A DNA stretch of 64,000 nucleotides from Streptomyces sp. PsTaAH-137 (lineage in GTDB: Bacteria > Actinomycetota > Actinomycetes > Streptomycetales > Streptomycetaceae). Below, in pieces: positions 1 to 8,262 of this stretch (its first letter is position 1; each line of letters starts with the position of its first letter). The translations under genes and the position numbers were made by a program. Under the pieces are notes generated by a model. That model made no database searches, had not been told where the DNA came from, and saw only the letters and a list, made by a program, of their open reading frames with translations. The DNA lies in NCBI RefSeq assembly GCF_003259365.1, contig NZ_QLLY01000004.1:372001-436000 (forward strand), written 5' to 3'.

Positions 1-388
1 GGAGGTCGCGGATGGTGCGGCCCTCGACGATCTCCATGACGATGTACGGAACGGTCGAGCCGTTCACGTGGTCCTCACCGGAGTCGTAGACCGCGACGAC
101 CGCGTGGTGGTTCAGGCCGGCGACCGACTGGGCCTCGCGCGTGAAGCGGGCCTTGGAGACCGGGTCCTCGGCGAGGTCGGCGCGGAGCAGCTTGACGGCG
201 ACGGTGCGCCCGAGGCGTACGTCCTCGGCCGCGAACACCTCGGCCATGCCGCCCCGGCCGAGTCTGCGGGTCAGCCGGTACCGGCCGTCCCCGACGAGCC
301 CGCCGTTGCCCCACATCTCCGGCGCGTCTGACATACCGCCGCCAGTCGACTCGGGGTCGGACGGGCCCTGAGCGCCTGCCTGTGCCAT
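1..388 (-). CDS. Ser/Thr protein kinase, N-terminal part (cut by window edge)
   Basis: The first 129 residues of a Hanks-type (PknB-like) Ser/Thr kinase are present; the rest lies left of the window. The start ATG at 388 follows GAGGACCG. A 35-residue low-complexity head precedes the catalytic domain. The glycine-rich loop GRGGMAEVF (about residues 44-52) and the ATP-binding lysine in VAVKLL (K66) are intact, followed by the HHAVVAVYDSGED segment and hinge PYIVMEI. The HRD and DFG motifs would be off the edge, so activity and any sensor domain cannot be judged. It resembles the kinase at 34392 but is a separate gene. Confidence 0.9.
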   Translation of the reverse strand, partial: MAQAGAQGPSDPESTGGGMSDAPEMWGNGGLVGDGRYRLTRRLGRGGMAEVFAAEDVRLGRTVAVKLLRADLAEDPVSKARFTREAQSVAGLNHHAVVAVYDSGEDHVNGSTVPYIVMEIVEGRTIRDL

Positions 389-760
389 CGGTCCTCGCCG
401 TCGTTTCTGTGCGCGCTGCCGGATTCCTGTATCCCGTCGGAGTACGCGCGGTTGTGAATTACGGTCTCCGTCGCGGCCACGCTACAGGCTCCGGACACCG
501 CCCCGGCCCGAGACGGACCGGACATCAAACCCGTTGGCGTGCAGGCCATGCAAATCGTGCGCGCCAATTCTGTGCCGCTCCGCTGACCACTGCCCGCATA
601 ACGGTCACGTAACGGGCATCCCGCCCCGGCGCCCGGTGGCGAAGCTCACTCGGGCGGCGACCGCACACGAGACGGGTCCGGCCCGCGCTGCTCGCGCGGG
701 CCGGACCCGTCTCCCGTTCTGATGCGCTCTACACGTATTGATGCGCCCTTTTGCCGCGCC
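389..760. other. Gene-free stretch between kinase and bpa
   Basis: This 372-bp gap has no convincing coding sequence. It should hold the promoter of the leftward kinase gene (near 389-480) and it contains the strong hairpin at 671-711 that ends bpa transcription. Nothing else is recognised in it. Confidence 0.5.
671..711 (-). terminator. Perfect 18-bp hairpin downstream of bpa
   Basis: GACGGGTCCGGCCCGCGC (671-688) pairs perfectly with 694-711 around a 5-nt loop. There is no T-run, as is usual for Streptomyces terminators. It lies 50 bp past the bpa stop codon. Confidence 0.8.
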
Positions 761-1306
761 CTACAGGTACGGGCCGCCCGAGCGGCCGCCCGTACGGGGG
801 TCCTCGCCCTCGTCGTCACCGCCACCGACGCCCGGCGGCAGCGCACGGCGCATCTGCTCCAGCTGGGCCCGCGCCGCCATCTGCTGGGCGAACAGCGTGG
901 TCTGGATGCCGTGGAACAGGCCCTCCAGCCAGCCCACCAACTGGGCCTGCGCGATCCTCAGCTCCGCGTCGGTCGGCGTCGCGTCGTCCGTGAAGGGCAG
1001 GGAGAGCCGCTCCAGTTCCTCGACGAGCTCGGGCGCGAGGCCGTCCTCCAGTTCCTTGACGGAGCTGGCGTGGATCTCCTTGAGCCGCTGCCGGCTCGCC
1101 TCGTCCAGCGGAGCCACGCGCACCTCTTCGAGCAGCTGCTTGATCATGCTGCCGATCCGCATCACCTTGGCGGGCTGTTCCACCATCTCCGTCACCGGGA
1201 CCTCGCGGGAGCCGTCGTCTGAGCCGCCACCCAGAGCCATTCCGTCCTGGCCCACGACCAAGATCTGCGGGTTCTCCGGCGACTGTTCGTTCCTCGGCAT
1301 CTCCAT
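761..1306 (-). CDS. bpa: Bacterial proteasome activator Bpa
   Basis: The 181-residue product matches the actinobacterial Bpa (DUF2587) family, a ring-forming, ATP-independent activator of the 20S proteasome that opens the gate with its C-terminal tail. Visible family segments include the core around VMRIGSMIKQLLEEVRVAPL and the helix GWLEGLFHGIQTTLFAQQMA; the C-terminus ends in a glycine-rich linker and GGPYL, matching the activator tail (GQYL-type) that docks in the proteasome alpha-ring. The start ATG at 1306 is chosen because GAGAG lies 9 nt upstream; a second ATG six bases later has no usable spacing. It is transcribed alone and ends in the hairpin at 671-711. Function is inferred from the family. 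Confidence 0.85.
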   Translation of the reverse strand: MEMPRNEQSPENPQILVVGQDGMALGGGSDDGSREVPVTEMVEQPAKVMRIGSMIKQLLEEVRVAPLDEASRQRLKEIHASSVKELEDGLAPELVEELERLSLPFTDDATPTDAELRIAQAQLVGWLEGLFHGIQTTLFAQQMAARAQLEQMRRALPPGVGGGDDEGEDPRTGGRSGGPYL

Positions 1307-1462
1307 GCCGCCATTCTCTCGCACCGAGCACTCACATGACCGTGGTGCCCCCGTTACCGGTTGATCCACCGTTCCGCCGGACCTCAAATCCGGCGTGCCC
1401 GTTTTATCCAGCCATGTGAGGCTTGGCACAGACATCGGGTGATCGACGGAAGGGGCAGGGGC

Positions 1463-1849
1463 ATGGGGCGGCTTCGGTGGGCGGTGGGCGCGCTGGCCGT
1501 GCTGCTCGCGCTGCCGCTGTTCCTGGGGGGCGCCGTGCTCCCGGGCTCCGGCGCGTACGCCGCCGAGCCCTCGCCGCACGAATCCCTCGCCGGCAGCCGG
1601 GCGGGGGTGGGCCGCACCCCGCCCGGCCGTGAGCTGCCCGCGCCGGAGAAGTCCGAGACCGAGGCGCCGCCGCCCTCGGAACCGGCCGCGACGCCCGCGC
1701 CGCGCGACACCGAGCGGCCCTCCGCCGCCCGCCAGTCCCTGGTCCGGCGGGGCCTCGGCGGACCGCTCGTCAACGTGCTGCCGCTGGGCGCGGGCCTGCT
1801 GCTGACCGGGCTCGGGCTCGGCTTCCTGGCGCTGCGGCTGCGCCGCTGA
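1463..1849 (+). CDS. Small exported membrane-anchored protein, function unknown
   Basis: A 128-residue protein with an N-terminal signal sequence (residues about 4-29, LAVLLALPLFLGGAVL, then AYAAEP as a likely cleavage region), a Pro/Glu-rich extracellular stretch (about 30-90), and a C-terminal hydrophobic segment (LPLGAGLLLTGLGLGFLALR) ending in arginines. This gives a signal-plus-anchor (type I) layout. No enzyme motif or LPXTG-like sortase signal is visible. AAGGGG precedes the ATG at 1463. The stop codon is directly adjacent to that of the convergent oxidoreductase gene. Confidence 0.7.
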   Translation: MGRLRWAVGALAVLLALPLFLGGAVLPGSGAYAAEPSPHESLAGSRAGVGRTPPGRELPAPEKSETEAPPPSEPAATPAPRDTERPSAARQSLVRRGLGGPLVNVLPLGAGLLLTGLGLGFLALRLRR

Positions 1850-2830
1850 CTACGCGTTCCTCAGCAGCACCTTGCCGATGTGGCCCGACTCCTCCAGGAC
1901 CCGGTGGCCCTGCGCCGCGTCGCTCATGGGCAGGCTGCGGTCCACGATCGGCCGTACGTGCCCGCCCTCGATCAGCGGCCACACGTGCTCGCGCACCGCC
2001 GCGACGACCGCCGCCTTCTCCGCGAGCGGGCGGGCCCGCAGCGTGGTCGCCGTGATGGCACCGCGCTTGCCCAGCAGCGTGGCGATGTTCAGCTCGCCCT
2101 TGACGCCGCCCTGCATGCCGATGATGGCGAGCCGGCCGTTGACGGCGAGGGCGTCGACGTTGCGGTTCAGGTACTTGGCGCCCATGTTGTCGAGGATGAC
2201 GTCCGCGCCCGCGCCCGCGGTGTTCTCGCGGATCTCCTCGACGAAGTCCTGCTCGCGGTAGTTGATGAGGATGTCCGCGCCCAGCTCGGCGCAGAAGTCC
2301 AGCTTCTCCTTGGTGCCCGCGGTCACCGCGACCTTGGCGCCGACGGCCTTGGCCAGCTGGATCGCCATGGTGCCGATGCCGCTGGACCCGCCGTGCACCA
2401 GGAAGGTCTCCCCCGGGCGCAGGTGGGCGATCATGAAGACGTTCGACCAGACGGTGCAGGTCACCTCGGGCAGCGCGGCGGCCGTGACGAGGTCGATGCC
2501 GCGGGGCACCGGCAGCAGCTGACCGGCGGGGACGACGACCTTCTCGGCGTAACCGCCGCCGACGAGCAGCGCGCACACCTCGTCGCCGACCGACCAGCCG
2601 CCGACCCCGGGACCGAGCGCGGCGATCCGCCCCGCGCACTCCAGACCGGGGTACGGGGACGAGCCGGGCGGCGGGTTGTAGAAGCCCTGCCGCTGGAGCA
2701 GATCGGCGCGGTTGACGGCGCTGGAGACGACCTCGACGAGGACCTCCCCCTCGCCGGGCACGGGGTCGGGGACCTCCGCCCACACGAGCGCCTCGGGTCC
2801 GCCGGGTTCCGGGATCGTGATCGCATACAT
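1850..2830 (-). CDS. NAD(P)H:quinone oxidoreductase (zinc-free MDR family)
   Basis: A 326-residue medium-chain dehydrogenase/reductase of the quinone oxidoreductase type, predicted to reduce quinones or enones with NADPH in the cytosol. The substrate-domain signature AVNRADLLQRQGFYNPPP (about residues 39-57), GDEVCALL, and the nucleotide-binding stretch VHGGSSGIGTMAIQLAKA (about 140-157) are all present. The catalytic-zinc cysteine/histidine set of alcohol dehydrogenases is absent, as expected for the QOR branch. The length fits PIG3/QorB-like proteins (about 325). The start ATG at 2830 fixes the usual N-terminus MYAITIPEPGGPE. The exact substrate cannot be predicted. Confidence 0.85.
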   Translation of the reverse strand: MYAITIPEPGGPEALVWAEVPDPVPGEGEVLVEVVSSAVNRADLLQRQGFYNPPPGSSPYPGLECAGRIAALGPGVGGWSVGDEVCALLVGGGYAEKVVVPAGQLLPVPRGIDLVTAAALPEVTCTVWSNVFMIAHLRPGETFLVHGGSSGIGTMAIQLAKAVGAKVAVTAGTKEKLDFCAELGADILINYREQDFVEEIRENTAGAGADVILDNMGAKYLNRNVDALAVNGRLAIIGMQGGVKGELNIATLLGKRGAITATTLRARPLAEKAAVVAAVREHVWPLIEGGHVRPIVDRSLPMSDAAQGHRVLEESGHIGKVLLRNA

Positions 2831-2853
2831 GGCCGCGAGGCTACTCCCGTCCG

Positions 2854-3945
2854 TTACGGCAGCGGCTTCGTGTCGGGCACCACCTGCCGGGTCGGCGTGA
2901 CCCGCGCGATGGTGATCAGCCGGTCGGTGAGCTGGAGCGTGCCGACCGCCGGATCGTCGTAGCCGAGCATCCGGTGCCCGCGGACGACGCTGACCACCAG
3001 GTCGTCGGTGTCCCGAGGCTTCAGCCCGACCTCGGGCTTGGTCACCGTCCGCTCGACCAGGTCGAGGCCGCTGCCCTTCTGGATCAGGTCCTCCATGACC
3101 ATGCCCGCGTGCGGGCTGAGCACCGACAGGCCGAGCAGGCGGCCCGCCGCGCTGGCGCTGGTGATGACGGCGTCGGCGCCCGACTGGCGCAGCAGCGGCG
3201 CGTTCTCCTCCTCGCGCACACACGCGACGATCTTCGCGGCGCGGTTCAGCTGCCGTGCCGTCAGCGTCACCAGGACGGCGGTGTCGTCGCGCTGCGTGGC
3301 GACGATGATCTTCCGCGCCCGCTGCACCTCGGCCCGGAGCAGCACACTGCTGCGGGTCGCGTCGCCCGTGACTCCCGCGTAGCCGAGGGCGGTGGCGGCC
3401 TCGATGGCCTTGCCGCTGGGGTCGACGACCACGACCTGCTCGGGCTTGAGACCGGTGGCGCAGACCGTTTCCACGGCGCTGCGGCCCTTGGTTCCGAAGC
3501 CGACGACGACGACGTGGTCACGCAAGGTGGACCTCCAGCGGTTCAGACGCCATTCCTCGCGGGTCCGTTCGGTGAGGACCTCGAGCGTGGTGCCGACCAA
3601 GATGATCAGGAAGAGCACGCGCAGCGGCGTGATGACGAAGATGTTGATGAGACGGGCGAAGTCACTGACCGGCACGATGTCGCCGTAGCCGGTGGTGGAG
3701 AGGGTGACGGTCGCGTAGTAGAAGGAGTCGAGAAGGTCGACCGTGCCGTCGGACGTGTCGTTGTAGCCGCTGCGGTCGGCCCACACGATCATCGCGGTGG
3801 CCAGCAGCACGGTCAGCGCCATCAGGACCCGGCGGGCGACCTGACGCAGCGGCCGCTCGACGACCCGCCGGGGCAGTTTCACCCGGTAGGTCGTCGTACG
3901 CTCGTCGGCTTGGCGCGCCATGGCGTCATGGCCGGCCAGTTTCAC
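2854..3945 (-). CDS. Two-TM potassium channel with RCK (TrkA-N) domain
   Basis: A 363-residue channel protein. Two hydrophobic helices flank a pore loop with the selectivity filter STTGYGD, followed by a cytosolic RCK domain with the Rossmann motif VVGFGTKGRSAVETV (about residues 148-162) and a TrkA-C-like tail. It should form tetrameric ligand-gated K+ channels. The start is uncertain. GTG at 3945 has AGAAGG about 9 nt upstream and is preferred; GTG at 3954 and ATG at 3921 are in the same frame. The preferred start codon lies in the centre of the parS site at 3939-3952. Confidence 0.85.
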   Translation of the reverse strand: MKLAGHDAMARQADERTTTYRVKLPRRVVERPLRQVARRVLMALTVLLATAMIVWADRSGYNDTSDGTVDLLDSFYYATVTLSTTGYGDIVPVSDFARLINIFVITPLRVLFLIILVGTTLEVLTERTREEWRLNRWRSTLRDHVVVVGFGTKGRSAVETVCATGLKPEQVVVVDPSGKAIEAATALGYAGVTGDATRSSVLLRAEVQRARKIIVATQRDDTAVLVTLTARQLNRAAKIVACVREEENAPLLRQSGADAVITSASAAGRLLGLSVLSPHAGMVMEDLIQKGSGLDLVERTVTKPEVGLKPRDTDDLVVSVVRGHRMLGYDDPAVGTLQLTDRLITIARVTPTRQVVPDTKPLP

Positions 3946-3952
3946 GTGAAAC
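3939..3952. promoter_or_regulatory. parS: parS: ParB-binding site, perfect 14-bp palindrome
   Basis: GTTTCACGTGAAAC is an exact match to the ParB-binding palindrome known from S. coelicolor, where many copies cluster around oriC. This copy is about 57 kb from the oriC in this window. It overlaps the start of the K+ channel gene. Confidence 0.9.
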
Positions 3953-4033
3953 ACCCTTCTTCTGCGCGCGAGTTGAGGGCCCTGCTGGCGCGGGGCCCGG
4001 ATATGTGTGAGGTGGCGGGGCGGGGTTCGGCGG

Positions 4034-5767
4034 TCATCGTGACCCCCAGGACCACGGCAGGTCGAGGATCTCGACCTCCTGGCCCTCCTTGGCGCCGCCC
4101 GGCGGGATCACCGCGAGGGCGTCGGCGGCGGCGATGCCGCGCAGCATGGCCGGGCCGTTGTAGCGCAGCGGCACCGCCCAGTCGTGTCCGCTGCCCTCGT
4201 CCTGCCGTACGACGACGGGGACGAGCCGGGTGTCGCCCGGGTGCCCGTGGACGGAGGTGTGGAGCGGGGCGCTGTACGGCTCCGTGTGCCCGGCCCGGCC
4301 GGACAGCTCCCGCAGCAGCGGTTCGGCGAGGGTGAGCAGCCCGGAGACGGCGGCGAGGGGGTTGCCGGGCAGGCCGACGAGGTGCCGGCCCTCCTTGAGA
4401 CGGGCGAGCAGCATCGGGTGTCCGGGGCGGACCGCGACCCCGTTCACGAGGAGTTCGGCGTCGACGGCGCGCAGGGTGGGGTGGACGTGGTCGACGGGGC
4501 CCGACGCGGTGCCGCCGGTCGTGACGATCAGGTCGGCGGTGGACTTCCGTACCGCCTTGAGCAGCGCCTTCGCGTCGTCGCCGAGCCTGCGCACGGCCGT
4601 GACCTCGACGCCGAGCGCGCGCAGCCAGTGCGGCAGCATCGGTCCGAGCGCGTCCCGGATGAGGCCGTCGCGGGGCCGCCCCGAGGTCAGCAGCTCGTCG
4701 CCCAGGACGAGCACCTCGACCCGGGGGCGGGGTACGACGGTCAGCTCGTCGTAGCCCGCGGCGGCGGCCAGCCCGAGGACCGCCGGGGTGACGACCGCGC
4801 CCGTGGGCAGCAGCAGTTCACCGCTGCGGCACTCCTGGCCGCGCGGCCGGATGTCCTGCCCGTGCGTGACGTCGCGCAGCGGGTGCAGCCGTCCCTGGTC
4901 GTCCAGGTGTCCGTGCTCGGAGCGGATGACGGCGGTGGTGTCCGGCGGGATCCGGGCGCCGGTCGCGATCGCCGCCGCCTCGCCGTCGGACAGCTCGGGC
5001 GGCGGCTCGTGCCCGGCGAGGATCCCCTTGGCCCGGACGTCCCAGGGGCCCGGCCCGGCCACGACCCAGCCGTCCATGGCGGACGTGTCGAAGGACGGCA
5101 GGTCGGTCAGGGCGGTGAGGGGCGCGGCGAGGACGAGACCCAGGGCCTCGCCGAGCGGGACGCGGGATGCGCCGGACGGGACCCGCGCGGGCTCGCTCGG
5201 GTCCTCGGCGCCCTCGGCGTCCTCGCCCTGTTTGTCGGCCTGCTTGTCGGCGGCGGGCCGCGGCGGCGGGGTGTGGTCGGTGAACGGGAGCCCGGGGAGC
5301 GGCAGTTGGTTCTCGTCCACGGGGACGGGCGCGATGGCGTCGAGCGCGTCGACGGCGCTGGCCGGCATCGCGGGCTGGACCCGGGGTTCCGCCGCGCGGG
5401 CCTCTGTCGTACGGGGGTGGGGGGCCTGCGGGGTACGGGCCCGGTGCTGGGCCGCGGACCGGCCGGCCTGGGCGGCGGCGCGGCGGGCGGCCGACCATGA
5501 CGTTCCCTCACCGGAGCCGTGGGCGTGGGCGCCGGGTGCGGTGTGCGGGGCGTCCGGGGCCGGGCGGGCGCCGGGCGGGGCCGGCTGCCGGTCGCGGTCC
5601 GGACGGGCGGGGGCCGAGCTCTGCGTCTGCGGCGAGGCGGGAGCCGTTGGAGCCGGGGCGTCGTCGGGCCGGGGCCCGCTCCGGCCGCCGTTGGCCAGCG
5701 CGAGCGCCTCTTCGACGTCGCCGTCCAGCGGGTCGGCGTGAGCGGCCCGCGCGTGCGGCCCGCTCAT
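4034..5767 (-). CDS. moeA: Molybdopterin molybdenumtransferase MoeA with long N-terminal extension
   Basis: A 577-residue protein whose C-terminal 400 residues are MoeA, which inserts molybdate into adenylated molybdopterin. Visible: FDTSAMDGWV, ATGARIPPDTTAVI, RGQECRSGELLLPTGA, the nucleotide/MPT-binding segment VTTGGTASGPVDHVH, and GLPGNPLAAVSGLLTL. About 190 N-terminal residues are a Pro/Ala/Arg-rich, probably disordered extension not found in E. coli MoeA (about 411 residues). The start ATG at 5767 overlaps the stop of mobA by 4 bp (ATGA), so the two are translationally coupled. The MPT loop departs from the common TTGGVSxGDYD form, but molybdenum-cofactor context supports the call. Confidence 0.85.
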   Translation of the reverse strand: MSGPHARAAHADPLDGDVEEALALANGGRSGPRPDDAPAPTAPASPQTQSSAPARPDRDRQPAPPGARPAPDAPHTAPGAHAHGSGEGTSWSAARRAAAQAGRSAAQHRARTPQAPHPRTTEARAAEPRVQPAMPASAVDALDAIAPVPVDENQLPLPGLPFTDHTPPPRPAADKQADKQGEDAEGAEDPSEPARVPSGASRVPLGEALGLVLAAPLTALTDLPSFDTSAMDGWVVAGPGPWDVRAKGILAGHEPPPELSDGEAAAIATGARIPPDTTAVIRSEHGHLDDQGRLHPLRDVTHGQDIRPRGQECRSGELLLPTGAVVTPAVLGLAAAAGYDELTVVPRPRVEVLVLGDELLTSGRPRDGLIRDALGPMLPHWLRALGVEVTAVRRLGDDAKALLKAVRKSTADLIVTTGGTASGPVDHVHPTLRAVDAELLVNGVAVRPGHPMLLARLKEGRHLVGLPGNPLAAVSGLLTLAEPLLRELSGRAGHTEPYSAPLHTSVHGHPGDTRLVPVVVRQDEGSGHDWAVPLRYNGPAMLRGIAAADALAVIPPGGAKEGQEVEILDLPWSWGSR

Positions 5768-6684
5768 CCCGCGTCGCCGGACTCGGCGTCCGCCGCGGCG
5801 GCCTCCTCGGCCCACCGGTTGGCGAGCGCGGCGGCCTTGGCGGCGGCCGCGGCCACGGCTTCGGGGCCGCCGCCCGCCCGCCCGGCCGCGTACCCGACGA
5901 GGAACGTCGTCAGCGGTGCCGCGGGGCGCGCGACCCCGTGCGCGGCGTCACGGGCGAGATCGAGCAGGACGCCGGTGTCGACGTCCAGGTCGATACCCAG
6001 TTCGTCCTTGGCTGCGGAGATCCATTCATCCAACACGTGACCATGCTCCCTGATCCGTGATCGGGCGGCGGCGATGTCGTCCCAGGTGTCGCAGTCGAAG
6101 GAGGCGGCGGGGTCGACGGGATCGGTGCGTCGGGCGAGCCGCAGATCCCTGGTGAGCAGCCGTAACGGCAGCCCGGTGAGCGCCCCGTGCTCCCGCGTCA
6201 GGGCGTCCAGCGTCCGGCGCAGCGGCGCCACCCGATAGGCGGCCACCAGCGGCTGGTCCCGGCCGTCCGCGTCGGTCAGCAGCGCCGCTTCGGCGTCCTG
6301 CGCGGCGAGCGTGTCGAGCAGCAGCCGGACGGTGCGCGGCTCCAGGAACGGCAGGTCGGCGGAGAGCGCGACGACCGTGTCAGGACCGGTCTGCGCGGTG
6401 CTTGCGAGGGCCCGAACTCCCGCCCCCAGAGCGGCGAGCGGCCCACCGCCCGGCGGCTCCTCGCGGGCCCAGCGGACCGGGCGCGCGGTCGGCCTGGGCG
6501 CGGCCACGACGACGGTGTCCCGGGCCCCGGCGCAGGCGGCGAGGACCCGGTCGAGCAGGGCGCGGCCGCCGACCCGCACCCCGGGCTTGTCGGCGCCGCC
6601 GAGCCGACGCGCGGCACCGCCCGCGAGGACGACGGCGTCGTACGCGGGTTCGGTGCGCCGGTCGGGCGTGGCGGCTTCGGTCAT
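5764..6684 (-). CDS. mobA: Molybdenum cofactor guanylyltransferase MobA fused to DUF6457
   Basis: A 306-residue protein. Residues 1-200 are a MobA-type NTP transferase that attaches GMP (or a related nucleotide) to molybdopterin: VVLAGGAARRLGGADKP is the nucleotide-binding loop, LSADLPFLEP the metal-binding region and FDCDTWDD the C-terminal signature. Residues from about 215 form a helical DUF6457 domain (LDEWISAAKDELGIDL onward, with ALANRWAEE) that elsewhere is a separate small protein encoded beside molybdenum-cofactor genes. The start ATG at 6684 is unique in context. The gene is the first of a two-gene operon with moeA. Confidence 0.85.
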   Translation of the reverse strand: MTEAATPDRRTEPAYDAVVLAGGAARRLGGADKPGVRVGGRALLDRVLAACAGARDTVVVAAPRPTARPVRWAREEPPGGGPLAALGAGVRALASTAQTGPDTVVALSADLPFLEPRTVRLLLDTLAAQDAEAALLTDADGRDQPLVAAYRVAPLRRTLDALTREHGALTGLPLRLLTRDLRLARRTDPVDPAASFDCDTWDDIAAARSRIREHGHVLDEWISAAKDELGIDLDVDTGVLLDLARDAAHGVARPAAPLTTFLVGYAAGRAGGGPEAVAAAAAKAAALANRWAEEAAAADAESGDAG

Positions 6685-6763
6685 CCCCCGAGTATGGGCG
6701 CAGAACCGATCATTGCCACCCCGGGGGACACCGACGCGGCGCCCCCCGACGACGCCGGGCCGG

Positions 6764-8209
6764 TCAGAGCGTGCGCAGCAGCACCGCCGGCTGTTCCACG
6801 CAGTCCGCCACGTACCGCAGGAAACCGCCCGCCGTGCCGCCGTCGCAGACCCGGTGGTCGAAGGTGAGGGAGAGCTGGACGACCTGGCGGACCGCCAGTT
6901 CCCCTGCGTGCACCCAGGGTTTGGCGGCGATCCGGCCGACGCCGAGCATGGCCGCCTCGGGGTGGTTGATGATCGGCGTGGAGCCGTCGACCCCGAACAC
7001 CCCGTAGTTGTTCAGCGTGAAGGTGCCGCCGGTGAGTTCCCCGGGTGTCAGGGTCCCGGTCCTGGCCTTGTCGGTGAGCCGCGCGAACTCGGCGCTCAGC
7101 GACTCGGCGCCGCGCGTGTGGGCGTCCCGTACGACGGGGACGACGAGGCCGCGCTCGGTCTGCGCCGCGAACCCGAGGTGCACCTCGTCGAGCCGGACGA
7201 TCTCGCGGCGGGCCGTGTCCACCGTGGCGTTCAGCTCCGGGTAGCGGGCCAGGGCTGCCGTGCAGATCCGGGCGAGGAGCGCCAGGACGGAGATCTTCGG
7301 CCCGGCGGACGGACCGGTCGCGGCGTTCATCGCCGCGCGCGCGTGCAGCAGTTCCGTGGCGTCGGCGTCCACCCAGCAGGTGGCGTCGGGTATCTCGGTA
7401 CGGCTGCGGGACAGCTTGTCGGCGATCGTGCCCCGTATGCCGCGCAACGGGGTGCGGTGGCCCTGCGGGGCGTTCGGGGTCGCCGAGGGCTCTGATGCTG
7501 CCGGGGCTGCCGGGACTGCCGGTCCCGCCGGGACGGATGTGACCAGCGGTGCGGCGGAACGCTCCGTCACCGCCCGCTCGACGTCGGAGCGCAGGATGAG
7601 CCCGTCGCGCCCCGAGCCGGTCAACTGCCGCAGATCGAGGCCGTGTTCCCGCGCCAGTCTGCGCACGAGCGGCGAGATCACGGCGACCGGTCCGGTGGGC
7701 CGCGCCGCGAACGTCTCCGCGACCGTCTCCGTGGTGGACGCGCCGGACACGGCGGTCGGTACGGCGGCGGACTCGGCACGCCGGGGCTCACGCCGGTCGG
7801 GCACCCCGGCCCCGGTCGCCGCCGTGGGCCGCACGCGCCTGCGGCGGGCGGGCGCGGCGCTGGTCCCGTATCCCACCAGCACGTTCCCCGAAGCGTCCGG
7901 CTTCTCCTGGGCCGCGGCTTCCTTCACCGGCTGCACCGGCGCGGCGGCATCCTCGGAGCCCTCGGCGCCGACCGCGACCGTCAACAGCGCGGCCCCGACC
8001 GGCAGCTCGGCCCCCTCGTCGCCGAAGCGGGCCGTGACCACGCCCCCGTAGGGACACGGCACCTCGACCATCGCCTTGGCGGTCTCCACCTCCACGACCG
8101 GCTGGTCGACGGCGACCACGTCACCGACGCGCACCAGCCAGCTCACGATCGTCGCCTCGGTGAGTCCCTCCCCGAGGTCGGGCAGCTTGAACTCCAGCAC
8201 CTGCGCCAT
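6764..8209 (-). CDS. bkdC: Branched-chain 2-oxoacid dehydrogenase E2 (dihydrolipoyl acyltransferase)
   Basis: A 481-residue E2 component. Residues 1-80 form one lipoyl domain with the lipoylated lysine in VETAKAMVEV (K45). A charged Ala/Pro linker leads to a peripheral-subunit-binding domain (VISPLVRRLAREHGLDL, about 190-225). The catalytic domain follows and ends with the active-site motif DHRVCDGGTAGGF (His about 452). It transfers branched acyl groups from the E1 subunits to CoA, feeding isobutyryl-, isovaleryl- and methylbutyryl-CoA into catabolism and branched fatty-acid synthesis. It is last in the operon E1alpha-E1beta-E2; no E3 gene is present here. ATG at 8209 is chosen because it begins the lipoyl domain. 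Confidence 0.92.
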   Translation of the reverse strand: MAQVLEFKLPDLGEGLTEATIVSWLVRVGDVVAVDQPVVEVETAKAMVEVPCPYGGVVTARFGDEGAELPVGAALLTVAVGAEGSEDAAAPVQPVKEAAAQEKPDASGNVLVGYGTSAAPARRRRVRPTAATGAGVPDRREPRRAESAAVPTAVSGASTTETVAETFAARPTGPVAVISPLVRRLAREHGLDLRQLTGSGRDGLILRSDVERAVTERSAAPLVTSVPAGPAVPAAPAASEPSATPNAPQGHRTPLRGIRGTIADKLSRSRTEIPDATCWVDADATELLHARAAMNAATGPSAGPKISVLALLARICTAALARYPELNATVDTARREIVRLDEVHLGFAAQTERGLVVPVVRDAHTRGAESLSAEFARLTDKARTGTLTPGELTGGTFTLNNYGVFGVDGSTPIINHPEAAMLGVGRIAAKPWVHAGELAVRQVVQLSLTFDHRVCDGGTAGGFLRYVADCVEQPAVLLRTL

Positions 8210-8262
8210 CAGCCCACCGTCCCTCACCGGACCCCTCGCCGGCCCTGTCACGGGTCCCATGT

